Of a stretch of DNA of 64,000 nucleotides, positions 10,616 through 23,355 are shown piece by piece; position 1 is the stretch's first letter; each line of letters opens with the position of its first letter. Location of the stretch: the NCBI GenBank assembly GCA_008921705.1, contig VFFE01006872.1, positions 546,100-610,099 of the forward strand, given 5' to 3'. The notes beneath the pieces were generated by a model, which ran no database searches, had not been told where the DNA came from, and saw nothing but the letters and a program-made list of their open reading frames with translations. The DNA is from Burhinus oedicnemus. Its lineage: Eukaryota; Chordata; Aves; Charadriiformes; Burhinidae. Made by a program: the position numbers and the translations under genes.

Positions 10616-13600
10616 ACCCAGAATAGATATTTGTGAAGCTGTTTTGGAGAATTTGTCCATAATTAAGTCACACATACTCTTGCTTGTAGTAAGTGTTGCA
10701 TCCCTGTATATATAAACATACTTCTCATTTTGCCCCCATTATTAAAAGGCAAACTTCTTGGGGATTTGCATGGGGATTTGGTTAGAGAAGTTTAAAAAAA
10801 AAAACCAAAACAAACTAGATTCTGTAAAACTGCAAGAAGAACTTAAGGATCCAAACCTTGATTGTGGAGTTTGGCTGCAAAACTTAACATCGATTCATGT
10901 TGTGGGGAGATGGGGCTGGGGGTGGGCTGGACTGATCTTTCTATGACCTGAAGCTCAGGATGCTGGCAAGGCAAAGCTTGCTGCCTAAAGCACCCTGCAG
11001 AGCAGCAGCTTGTGTGCAAAGCAAAATATGGGTGAACCCTCGTTTAGCCGAGAAGTCTTGTTGGATATTGTGCAAAATTTCAGGGTTTTTTTTTTTGTCT
11101 TTTTTTTTTCTTTTCTTTTTTCTTCTTTAAATGCCTTGTTCAGCTGCTGCTTAACCAATTCTTGAGTGGGACAGGCACCTTCTTACTTGGTTCTGGAGCG
11201 TCCTTAAATACCTCCAGTTGTGGTTTGGTATCCCTCTGGGTGGATGCCTCGGTGTCTGTCTTGTGTTTATTTCTGACTGCAATCTAGAAAAGGGTCCTGG
11301 TGCCGAAGTCCTTCAAGGAGCCCATGCCAGCAGTCACGTTCTGAGAGTGATGTGTGTGATGCTGTCTTCTCCCTTGTAGGAAGCAGTTACAGCTTGTGGT
11401 CGTCAGTGCTTAGACAGTTGCCTTTGGGGATGGAAGGATACCTTCTTGTGGTTTTTATTTGAAAAAGATTAAAACGCCAACACAGTTCTGGAAGAGAGTA
11501 AACATGAGTCTTCCACTTCCTTCTCCCCTTTGTCCCTTCCCCATATGGATATATTTGAACTAATAGCCATGGAAAGCACAGTGTGAATCACAACTTCTTT
11601 GTTGTCCGGTGGTGACAGTTCAGCAAGGAATGGGGTGGGCCTGGTGGTTAATCACCTGTGGACTGGGGATGAAGATGCCCTTTTAGAGATGGTTGTGTTA
11701 GCAAAAACTGGGGGAAGGATACTAAAGCCAGATTTTCAGCTGCAGAGGAAATGGTGCATTCATCAAAATGAGTCTTGGTATTCTCTTCTTTTGCTGCTGT
11801 GTTTTAAAAGAAAAGTGGAAGCTGTTGGTTGGTTGGAGGAACGGGTACAAGACATACTTGGAGAAGAAGCTTTGGATTTGGGATGAAAAACAGGCAGAGC
11901 CTGCAGACTTAGTTTGGATTTGTGATTTACAGGAGGGAGTGGGACTCCTGTGTTTTTTATTAGTTAGCTGGTAATTAATTGGTTGTCTAATTAGTTTTAT
12001 TAGGTGTTTCTCTACTTAGTGAGCAGCTTTCCATGTCATTGATTTTTAAGAGGTCTCTTTGTCACCAGCTGGTTCCATTTGTATTAGCAAAGAGGCTGTC
12101 AGTCCCCAATTTACTGATGTTTGAGGCTTTAATGTTTCTTTGAGTGTGGAGTCCTGGCCCAGGCAAGTTGCGGGCAGGTTCAGTAAATGCTGCAGGAGCA
12201 TGTATTTTGAGGGTTCACTGGAAAAACCCAAGGAGATGGTGGTAATGAGTAAATTTTTGCCTGCTGGCTCTGAAGTGAACTCTCTCTCCTTGGATGTGGC
12301 TGTCCCAGTTTGCCCTGTGCATGTTCTTGTGCCAGGAAAGTGAACAAGCCAGGAGGTTGCAGCTCCATGCTTTCTTCCTGCCTGTCTAGCAAGCATGTTT
12401 AATCAGGTTGTACTTGGTGATTTGCTTTTTTGATGGGTTCATAGACTGCTGGGGAATAAGGTGGCAATTTGACTTCGTGGTCACGATGCTTATAACAATT
12501 TCATTTGTCAGCAGCTATTTTTAAAACTTATCTGAACCACGAAACTAGTTTTGTAAGTTAGCTTTGAGTATCCCAGTATATGTGCTGTAGTGTACAGGAG
12601 AATTTGAGCAAGAAGTTACCAAGGTTCACTTTTACTTGTGCACACTAGTTGGTCAAAACAGTGTGACTTCCAGTTTAAATGCTGTTCTGGTTCAGAGCCA
12701 AAGACAGTTACTGTTCTGCAGAAGTGTGAGGATTTAAAAATTATGGCTATGGTTCTCACACACTCTTCGGGAAGTTTTTTTACTAACCATGTTCACCTTT
12801 TTCTTAGCCCTGACTCTTCTTTGTTCTTCTGTAGTACTAAGGATGTGTGGGATGGGTATAACAGGTACGTGTTAGGAACTGGATCTCTAGTCCTTATAAG
12901 ATTTCTGTCATAGAAGGGAGCTCTTTGGTGGCTTAGACTAGTCTGGATGGTGCTAGTGGTACACCCTAGGTCTGGAGTGTTGGGGACTTGCTTGGGATAT
13001 ATATATATCCTGACACCCGACTGCTACAATGGATGCTTTGGACAGTTGCAGGTATTTCTCCCAAGGCTGGGCTATTGCTGGCACTCCAAGGCTGGAAGCC
13101 TCCAACCCACAGAATGTAAAAATTAACTGTGTTTGGCCTTTGCAGCTCTGACTCAACCAAACTAGCGTTTGTCTTCTGGAAGCCACGCAGTGCCTGTTTT
13201 CTTTGCTGCTGCACAGATTTCCCCCAATTACAGAGGTGCGAAAGCTGATTTGAAAAATGCTGAATGTGCCCAGAGCGGTGACACTGGAAGAACCTGTGCA
13301 GGTTCAAAGGTGCCTGCATGTGTGCCGTGAGTGAGCTGTTCCCTGTGGGGAAAAGTACCAGGCTTGGGATCACGTGTCAGGGAGGCGCCTTGGGTTGTGA
13401 ACTCCGATCATGTTGTGTACCGCTTGCAACACACCGAAGCCCTTCTCCTTCTTGATAATAACGCTGACTTGTCCCTGAAGCATCCAGGGAAGCAAATGGT
13501 AACATCAGCAGCCTGGTGGTGCTGTGATTCATGTCCCTTCCCCAGCTTGCACAGAAGCTGGTGAGTGGAGGTGCCAGGCAGCTGAAGGAGCCATTAGCTC

Positions 13601-16600
13601 TGTGTTCAGGCAGCCTTTTCCTTTTGAACGCTTGGGGCAAGGATGATGGGCTTCAGCTTACCTTGGAAATAGCAGCCATCACTTTTGGACCCTTTCTGTC
13701 AGTGTCTGTAAGTCTTCCAAGCTGATGTTAAAGATGTAGGTGAATAGAAAAGCTTAAAAGAGAGAAAATACGCACAGTGTATGGAGATGGAAACAAGGCT
13801 GAGTTAGAGGGAGAGATTGAAAGAAAGAGCTTATTTGAGAATAGGGATCTTATCCAGAGTTAAAATTCTTACTTAAAATTAGTCTTGTCTTGAGAAATTT
13901 GATAGTATAGGTGATACACTTGAGAAGTAAGCTTCCAAACTTAAGTTCCAGCTTAATTTTGATGCTGGGCTGTATGCATTATTTTTCATCCATAGCCTGT
14001 TGTCATAAGAATTACATCATACTAAATATCTTACTAGGTAAAATTGCACCACAAGACCTCGTGTCCAGGGGAAGCATAACCAGCTTTTCTTGAGACAGCA
14101 GTAAACTGTAAGAGTCAGCTGTAATCTTGGAAGACAGGGAGGAAGAAAGAGCAAAACTTCTGCTGTCTGTGGTGGTTAAAATCCTGAATACATCTAAAAA
14201 TACTGTCGTGCACAGGATTTCTTTTTAAACTTGTCTAAGGACGACTTGATGCAGGTCTTGATTAGACTAGGCTGCGCAGTTAAGCTGCTTTATCTCAGGG
14301 TCTTCTGAAGGTGGATCTGTGAGGCTGGGCAATCGCAGTCCAAATGCTTGAGGAATCAAAGGGAAAGTTTGAGAAGTCAGAAACCAGGGTATCTTAAAAC
14401 TGGCAGCTCATTGCTTTGGGGAGAGGAATTGCTGACCTGAATAGGCAAACGGCAACCATGTATCTCCTCGCAGTGCGGTCAGGAAGAGGTTTACCAGTGA
14501 TAAGTATGGAGATGGTGAAGGAAGCACTGGCTTCTTGACTGTGCTTCCAGCTTCTGTATCACAAGATTGGAGAAGGCTTCTTTTCCTCTCACCTTCCCCT
14601 TTTTCTGCTCCTACTGTTATCTTTTTGTTCTCTATTAGAATCTCTTCCATTTTTCATCTTAAAGACTACAAATGTGGAAACAATAGGAATTGTATCTGAG
14701 TACATGCATGTGTGCGTGTGCATGTGTTTCAAAGGCCAGGGGGAAAAGGTGTTTGAAAATAACACCTTCCTTGATTATTTAAGCTTAATGAATGTGTAAA
14801 GTAAACTTGATGAAATGTATTCACATCTAAAAGTCATAAGAGGAACAAAACTTACTTGTAGTTTCTGGTAAGCTTGGTCTTAGCAAGTTTCTTATAAGTA
14901 GACTTTAGCTGACCAGGAGTGTATTACACTGAAGTCCGTATTATAATTTACTGTGGTTGAGAAGAAGAGGGTAAGTTTGTAAACAGGGTTTTAAGGAAGG
15001 TGTTTAATTGCTTTTGAAGTTGTGGCCAATTGTTATGTTAACTGTTTCTAGTAATAAACCCTTGAAATGGCCTTGAATCATGGAGGATTTGGTTGCTGTT
15101 TACTTCAGACTTAGAAGACACCTTCTAGAGTTCTTTTTAGAAATTATCAAGAGTATCAACTCTCTAAAACGAACTAAATTCAGCTAAGTTCAGTGTTAAA
15201 ACTGATGTGTTAACTGTGACTTGGTATTTATAGGGTACTTGTATTGCTTGGGTTTTAGTTCAGTTTCTTTAATAATTTCCGTTGATCTTAAATACTGAGT
15301 TAAAAAAAACCCATATTTTATAGAATTTAGATTCTTTGAAGAAGGTGGATTTCAGAACAGAAGAGACACTAGTATCACTTTGACTTTAAAAGTTGCTGCT
15401 TCCTCTGCATCCAAGTCCCTGGGCTTCGTATTCGCATCAGGTGAAGTTGCTAGTTCCTTGGCTTATACCCCATAAAAATGCTAATTAAAGATCTGTTTTG
15501 AGGATGAGGTGATATTTTTAATTTGGACTGAGTCAATTTTTATCACTCCTCCAAACTTATTTTTGGTGACTTGCCTGCTATAACTTTCTCGCTATTTGCC
15601 AAATCCGTTTCTAGAATAGTGTCATGCCTTTTTGTTCAATCAATGTTTGATGGCAATACGAAATGGATATCGTGCTCAGGAGCACCTGGGTTTCTCCCAT
15701 TTATTCCTTATTCTCTATCAGGAAAATTGTACTGTCGTAGTTACAGAAACCTCTGTCCCTCCCTAGTGCTGCCTTACGTCCAGCTTTCCCTAAACTGATC
15801 CCTCCCCACCCCTGCCTGGATCTGAACTTCCAGGCAGGTGTCCAGAGTCCTCACATTTTTCTTGCTCAGTTTCAGGACATCCTGATGGTGCTCATCAGTC
15901 ACATGCAGGCTGTTTTTAGCAGGGGTGCAGCATGGCTCCCACATCTTCTGTTTGCTTGATCTACCGCTTTTATCTTTATTTTGATCTTTTCTGAATAGTA
16001 CGTATCCTTCAGTGGTTGTACCCTACTTAAGACTGCTGTTCTGTGTTGTTTATGCTTTTATAGTAATTGCAGCTTTGCGTCTTTCACCGGGAGGTCAAGT
16101 TTGTTCCCTGGGCAGATAAAGAACAACCCTGCCACTAGCTGTGCTGTACGCCTGGCTATGGTTTTACTAATATTAGCACTAATTATTTCTTTGCTCTCCA
16201 TTCTTAACCTGCTGATTATTTTTTCATCTGTTTGCTGTGTCATCTTGTATACTAAAACAGGGTGTGACAACTAAATGACTCTTTCCAGCTTCCCCTTGTT
16301 TCTCATTGCAAAACTCTTCTCTCTTATGCCAGTGTTGATCTTGGCTGGTTCAGAAATGCATGTGTGACTTTTTTATCGTTTTCACTAATAAGTTTCTAGT
16401 GTTTTATTATGTAGTAAATGACAGTAAGGAGTTGTTTTTTTCTCCCTAGTTTTGCTGCTTTTGAATTGCAGCTTTCTTCTAAACATAGATTTTGCATTCT
16501 TTGATTTCCACCTCAGTAAGTAATCTCAGAACAACCTTTTGTAACTATTTAACAACCAAAAAAAGACATAATTTTATCCTACGATTACTACATTGAAGGG

Positions 16601-19600
16601 ATAATCAAGCTAATTATGATGGATTTCTTTCTGTGTATAATTTAAGGAGCTGTGCCCACTGACTTTAAATGTTTCCTGTTGAACTGAATGAGTGGCCGGA
16701 AGAACTTGAGTACAGTCCTAGCCCTACAACTAAGTATTTGGTGTCTGCTTCCTTTTCTCTCTCTAAAGTTCCTCTTTTTGGAGGAACTTTGGTGGCTGGA
16801 GAAGGCTTCTTTTTTAGCCATTTCTGTTTTTTCTATCCCCTTGAATTTCTGTCCTCTCTTAAGCTCCCTCTGGCCAGCTAATGAGATGGAAAATTGAGCA
16901 GTGGTGCAGAGTCTTTTCACATGGCTCTAGTTCCAGCCACAGTGTTGTCCTTCCCTTTAGGATTGGGTGGGTGGCTCCTTGTTTTTTAGGAGACATCATC
17001 ATTATAAAGCTTTGTTTCAAGCTCTTGTGATGTTTCTGTTCTGTCTCCAAGCTGCGCTTTGCAGCTTTGTGGCTGACAAGTTCATATCCATTTGGGCTCT
17101 GGTAGAACAGATGATACTTTGCTGTCAGAGTATTCCCCATTTTTTTTCTGTTCACCTATTTTTAATATATTTGCTGGTTGCTATGCAAGTTCTGTATGAC
17201 TGATAAAAAACATGCTATAGTTTTTACTCATGCTGGTGGCATATAATAACTTCCCCTCAAAAAGAGGTTGTTGGCGCTGCGTTGCAGTACTTGCTGGTTG
17301 TTACTGTGCATTTGTGGCTTTGATCCTGGGCAGTAATGGATTGTGCACCCCTGTCTATTTCCATTTGCACAGTCTGGTGAGATGCTGAAGAAGTCTGAGC
17401 ATTAAAAAGCTTTCTGCTCACTTGGGTGACGATTAGGATAAACTGAAAGACTGGTAAGGAGAAAGGGAGAAGCCAGAGGTATGGAGGAAGTGCTTAGGGC
17501 ATGGTATTCAGCTGTGGTTTGCGTGACACCTTGGGCTATGAATAACTTCTGGGTGCATGGGAATATGGAGTTTTAAATAAACTGAACGGGACTCCTTGTA
17601 GAAAGCTGCCCATTGATCTTGATGTGTGTAGTTCCTGCGGCATCAGCAGCAGCTGTGCGGGATCTCCCTGGTGGTGCAGCCGCCTGGTAAATGTGGCTGC
17701 AGAGATCCTCATCTGTGGAGAAAGCCAGCGATACGCAGAAAGTATGTTTTGTAGCATACCTCCGTTGTGATTGTTTCACCTGGCAGGTACAGGGTTGACA
17801 TGGTAGTTAACATGTTTCTTCTGGGCAGCTCCAAGTTTGAAAAGCGTGGGGGTGGAAGAGTGGGGAATTTTGATCTGTAGACGACAGTCCTTCAGTTACT
17901 TCTTCCACGGGCAGTTCCCAAGGAAAAGCCCTTGGACAGTTTGCAGTGACTTCCTCCTCTTCCTTCCGTGGCTTGTTTGCATCCAAAGAGCTGTCGTTTC
18001 TGAGAACAAGGTAACTACTCATGGCCGAATGACACTGAACCAGGTTCACTGACAAAGTTCACCAGGTTCACTAAGGGTGAAGCCAGTTGAAAGTGCTCTG
18101 GGTTGACTATGCACACAGAGGGGGCAACAAGAGCTAGAATTACATACCAGGGCTTACGTGCTCTTTCTAGTGCTTCCTGCTCTCCAGCATGGATATCCTG
18201 GCACCAGCTTCCATTTTCTCCTTTTCTCGCCCCACCTCTTTGCTTCCCCACATCTGTGGTACTGGAATTACTGCTGGCTGTTCAGGAAAAAATGTTGTGG
18301 CTCCTGGGTTGGGAGCCAGGCAATACCATTTCCTATGTCCTCAACTGGTCTGGCTCTGAGGCAAACCAAGGAACCTGTGTCTGTGGATATTATGGTTAGC
18401 AAAGGCTAGCCTATATATAGTCTGGTTGATGGCTTTAGGCAAGCTATGATAAACCATGATTTTTTTGGAGTGGAGGAATGAGAGGGATTACAGTGACAAG
18501 CTTTCAAAACCAACAATTAGTTTATGTTTTCAAAGTACATCCACAAGTGGGGAGGTTGCAAAAACACGTAATATTTTACAATCCTTAATGTAGAAATCTG
18601 TGGCTTTCTTTTCTTGTTCTTTTTGTTTTGTTTTGTTTTTAAATATATGGGACTTGATCTTAGGCTTCATTGTGTTTAGAAGCTGCACATCATGTTGGAC
18701 ATGCAGCCACTCAGGGAATGTGCTGATCTGTTGGCATGTGTAAAAGAGACAGAAAGCTTATGTGTCGTCTGAGGGTATGAGGGGATGTAGAGGAGTAAGC
18801 TTACCCAATAATGTTTAACTTAAATCTGCATGGTTGTAAAGAAGGGTATGTCAGACAACTCCGCTGCTGGATGTACAGCTGTTTGTCTAAAGGGCTCAAT
18901 CAATTAGGATCTCTCTTGAAAAGAACTCTGATTATGGATCAGCATTTTTTAGGCAAGTGGGAGTCAAGTAGCAACAGTAAACTCAACAATATTTTTATTT
19001 GTTGACCTGACAGATTTCTCCTATGATAATTGTCTGAGCACCATGGAGGCTTCTGCATCCTAACCACACACAGCAGGCTCAGTGGGAGAAGACTTGAATG
19101 GCAGATCCTGTTGCTTTCCAAGAGTGTATTTTCAGGCCTAGGGTTGGAAGCACTACAGGTGCGCTGCAGCGCACAAAACATTAAAGCTGTTCTGTTAGCT
19201 GCCCTTTCTTTCCTAAAACTGCTCATTTCCCTTACTAATGTGGGTAAGTAAAATTCTATTGGTCAGTGTCAGATTCTTGTTTAAAAGGCACAGCCTTCTA
19301 GACAGTAATACATACCTTGGTGCCAGCTTCACAAACTCAGTTGTTCTTGGTTTTCCTCTTTCCTGAAGCCAGATTTCTGGTATGGTTCTTACAGCATTAA
19401 ACTATGGATATCACTAGCAGCTCTGTTACCCTAGTTGTTTTGGCTTGTCTGTGTGAAGCTGCTGCTTCATAACGAATGAAGGTGTCTCACCAGTAGCTCC
19501 TGATTTAGATGGGTTTGACTGCTGAGATCGTGCATTGATGGAAGCAGCTTAAAACCTCTCTAGAGTTTGGGCCAGCTTCTCTCACCTTTGTGTCATGTAA

Positions 19601-22536
19601 GTTGAGCTATAACTGCCATAAGCAGCTTGCGTAGAAATTCTTCATGGGGTAAGTCTTAAGATGAGAGCCTCTGCCCCACTCTCTCCCCTTGCGTTTTGGC
19701 ATTTGTGGAGTGTGGAGGACAGGGTCAAGTAAAGCAGAGCTGCTACCTTTCTCTGGCTGTTACTGATGTTTCTCCAATAGCAGAAGTTTGAAAGAACACT
19801 TTCCACTATGGCAAAACATGTGGATGTGATGCAGAGTAAGAGTTTTTGTTCTATGCTCTCTCCTATTTGCTGGCATTATTGTGAAGAGACTGCTTGATCT
19901 CCTGGCTTGGCTTTTCTGTTCCTCACCTTCACTCCTGTCAGCTCAGCCAACAGATTTCACAGTCACCCTTTCCACTCCTTAAGTACTGCTCAAAGTACTG
20001 AGGGAGTAACATGCCATGGCTGCCGCTGCCCAGTTCTTCTCTGATAGTATTTGCTTGTCCTTTTCCTTGGGTTTTTGGAGAGAGAGAGAGAGGACTGCAT
20101 GTGACTGCTTGGTGGTAGTTGTTAGACATACTAGAGGATAAAAAGTGATGTAAAATGAGCACATAGAGAAGACTAAGAATCCAGTCTTGGAAGAAAATCC
20201 TTGTGTTGATGGGATCCTCTCTAATATTTGAATCTAGTATGCAGAAGTATTTGAGAGACAAGAGATAGATTTAAAGGGGGGAATTAAAGTATTAACATGG
20301 TCAGCATCAACAGTTGGTTGGCATCATCAGCTGTAGCATCAACATGCGAGTACCTACATGATTTTACAGGATTGGTTTTACGCTATTGTTCTAGCAAAGG
20401 GCTGTGTAGTTGCGGTCTTCCTGTCCATCTGTCAGTCTCTCCTTTGTTCCAGGTAAGCTCAAACAAGTTTTGGAAATATCAGAAATTCAGACTCCTGTAA
20501 CATTTATGGGAATGGCTTGCTTTGTGGCAAGAGGCCAAAAAGAGTTGTAAGGAGACCCAGTTAGTTCTGCAAATGTTTTGGGGAAGGAGGTCCTAAGTGT
20601 GGAGGTGCTTACTTGAAAATCTAGTCAGTGATAATGGAGACAACCATCCTAAGTCAACTGAAAAACAGTGTTATTCCTGATTTTGAGCTAAAATATGATT
20701 TAAATTAATACAGTATAATCTCTTAACCCCTTCATCCTAACTTTTCACATTGTGAGAAGAGATACCTTTAGTATTTGTCTGTTGCGAGAAACAATATTTT
20801 TAATGCATAGAAGAATTTTCTCAGGGTAGCAACAATTCTACATGTGTGAACATACTTGTCTGGTCACCGTAATTGTTTTACAACACAGTCTAAACATATA
20901 TTGAAAAAAAGTCCAGGTATTGCTGACCTTATAACGCTTTAGGCTCTTTGTGTTGAAAAGAAATTTCCCGAACAATTTATGCAGCTGGAGAGAGGGGGAT
21001 GAAGTTTCTGATTGATAGTGAGGAGCAGTAGGTGTGATCCCGTGATTGACTCTTGGCTGCCACAGCTTAGTTAGCCCATGGAAACAAGAAAATCTTTCAG
21101 GCAGTCTGTACTTGAGGTCTTTCAAAGAGCAGTCAGTGTTGCAAAACGTCATACGTTGAACATCTCTGCTCTGCATTTGGAGCCTCTTTCATATCACCTT
21201 GTATCTTCAGGAAAATGAAAGAGAGATTTCGCGCGCCAGACCGTGGGCTGCACTGCCCTGTTGTGAGATTCTGGTACTACCTTTTCCGACCAATTTCCAT
21301 TAAGAGATCCAGACATTAAACAACCCTTTTTCTTGGTCAAGGTGTACATCTCTACCTCAGACTTAGGACACTAACTTTCAGTCATCTTACACATAAGGTG
21401 ATTGAAGGCTTACCCAAGTTTTTTTCTGGCTGAGAAGGGACAGTGGAATTATTATGGTGGTCTGATTTAACAAAATAAAATCTGAACAAAGTTGAAAATC
21501 AGCTTTTTTGTTACTTTTCCATTTACAGCTGTTGCCATCTCACTGAACAAGTAGACTTGGGAATGTATCTTGATGTGAAATGTTGCAAGGAACACGGAAG
21601 AAAGCTATATGGTTTGGTTCGTGTTCAGCTGGACATCCATTTAGTTTGCTTTCTCTGTAGAAGATCTGTTTCTTAAAATACATCTTGTTGCTGAGAGTGT
21701 ATAAGTTTGCAGTTGTTTTCAAAACATTCTAATTTGTACTTTATTAACATGTTCATAGATATTGTTGAGTGTCATTACCAAAATGATTCAGCACTCTAAA
21801 GAGCCCTGATACTCAGTGAGCAAGAAAACGTTGCATCTGTTTTACCTACTGTTTTTTGGCTGCCTGTCCCTCAAACTTGTTTTTCTAAGGAGTGAAATCT
21901 CTGCATGTTAGACTAATTACTGCACGTCAGTTCCTTGACTCTTAAAAAGGCTTAGATGTCGGGTATGTAAAAGTAATGAGATATGCAGTGACTTAGCTGA
22001 GGCTCCAAATACCTATTACACACGTGCAGTTGAAATGACAATATGAAGCAAATGTGCTAATTGTTGTCCCTGTAGCAAGCAACAGATTAGTGTTCCCCCC
22101 ACGCTGTTCACTTTAAATGTTGTCATGAACAATATTAATGAGTATTGATGGTCCAGGGACCTTAAAATGGTTGCTGATTCGTAATTGCTCTTTGCCACAT
22201 ATATTTACTTACACCCGCGCAAGGGTCAGCCAAAGTGATACCAGGTGAGTTGAGTCCATTAACTGTTCCCCTTTTCCTGTTGTTGTTTGGGCCTGACTTT
22301 GAAATTAGTGGAAACTTTGCTGCTGCCGTAATTCATGGAGGAATTGGCTGTTTGTTCTTAAAAATTTTTTTCCTTAGGAGGAGGTCTGCTTCTGCTTCTG
22401 CTTTGCCCTCCTGGGTTATGGAACGACCTCTTCCAGCCCTGAGCTGTAGACTACAGGTGTCCCTTCTAATCGCATAATAAGAATAACCAGATTTGTGTAC
22501 ATTTCCCGCTTTCTCTTTTTTTTTTTTCTTTTAAAG
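10616..22536 (+). other. MRPS6: MRPS6 intron 1, part downstream of SLC5A3
   Basis: About 12 kb without a recognisable exon. The open frames (the longest is 135 codons, minus strand, 12966-13373) match no family I know and lack gene-like context. Low-complexity items include a T/C tract at about 11087-11125 and a (GA)n run at 20078-20092. A triple RGTTCA cluster at 18043-18070 is listed separately. The interval ends in the polypyrimidine tract and AG (22535-22536) of MRPS6 exon 2. Confidence 0.6.
18043..18070 (+). promoter_or_regulatory. Nuclear-receptor half-site cluster with a perfect DR3
   Basis: Three RGTTCA half-sites lie in 28 bases: GGTTCA at 18043-18048, AGTTCA at 18056-18061 and GGTTCA at 18065-18070. 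The last two are a direct repeat with a 3-base spacer, the layout preferred by vitamin D receptor/RXR heterodimers (RGKTCA-n3-RGKTCA). The match is exact, but one such site in 64 kb can arise by chance. Confidence 0.3.
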
Positions 22537-22676
22537 CCTGAGACCGCAGCTGTGCTGAAGCGCACTGTTGAGGCTCTTATGGAGAGAGGAGCCATTGTGA
22601 GGAACCTAGAAAACCTGGGAGAAAGGTCTCTACCTTACAAAATCTCCAAGCACAAGGAGCGCCACAGAAGAGGAGG
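22537..22676 (+). CDS. MRPS6: Mitochondrial ribosomal protein S6, coding exon 2 (internal)
   Basis: This exon encodes 46 full codons plus two bases of the central part of bS6m, a small-subunit protein of the mitochondrial ribosome. It begins [19 protein letters not shown] and runs through [10 protein letters not shown] to HRRGG, closely matching the human protein from about residue 16. The acceptor is a long T tract with AAAG at 22533-22536. The donor is GG|GTATGC, with the intron starting at 22677. The exon starts in phase 0 and ends in phase 2, and the two leftover G bases join with the first G of the next exon to restore GGY. Exon 1, which in human supplies the first 15 residues, is not in this window and should lie upstream of SLC5A3. 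Confidence 0.95.
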
Positions 22677-23342
22677 GTATGCGTGATGCGTTTTTCCTTA
22701 AAATCCTTTAAGTGCTCCTTTATAAATATACATATGTAACACTCATTGTTTGGTCTTCCTTGTGCTTTCTGGGAGTACACCTGTAATGTCCGTGATCTCA
22801 GTAAGGTGGTGTGTGGCTGTTTGTGCGTGCATGTGTTCTGCTTCGAGTGTTTTGTCTCTTTTATTCTGTGTGGTGTCAGCTCTTTGTTAGTGTTTTATTC
22901 GTAGTGTGAGTCCAGGCCCGCAGAACTGCTTTCCCCAATGTACACAATGCTATTTTATTATGTCATTTTTACGTAACTATTTTCCAAGGCAGGCTGTTTA
23001 CTGATAAAAGTCGTACTTAATCTGCTGGTTGCTAATTGGCAGGATTGATTCTTTTTCTCTAATGCATCTGAACTAAATGTTAATTACCATGTGTATCCTG
23101 CAAGACTTGCTTGCGTTTCTGATGCAGTTTTTTTTTAAGGATGTTAAAGACGACCCTGTGGTTTATGGGAATTATGATAAATGCAAATGAAGCTGGGAAT
23201 TGGCATCCTGGATGTCAGGCTTCCCCCGCCGTGCTGGAGGAAGGTGCTGTGGATCGCACCCCCTGCTCGCTTATGCCAGTGTGTTGTTGCTCCTTGAGGC
23301 TACCTCCGAAATGGATGCTGGCTCTCGCAAGGGCTGAGAAAT

Positions 23343-23355
23343 GTTGCTAGGCAAC
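23343..23355. promoter_or_regulatory. X-box-like (RFX) inverted repeat
   Basis: GTTGC-TAG-GCAAC is an imperfect palindrome with the layout bound by RFX proteins (X-box/EF-C type). In the next 110 bases there are several TAAT or TAATC homeodomain cores (about 23381-23440), and upstream (22990-23090) there are further TAAT motifs. The clustering suggests an intronic enhancer, but I cannot test conservation here. Confidence 0.3.
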
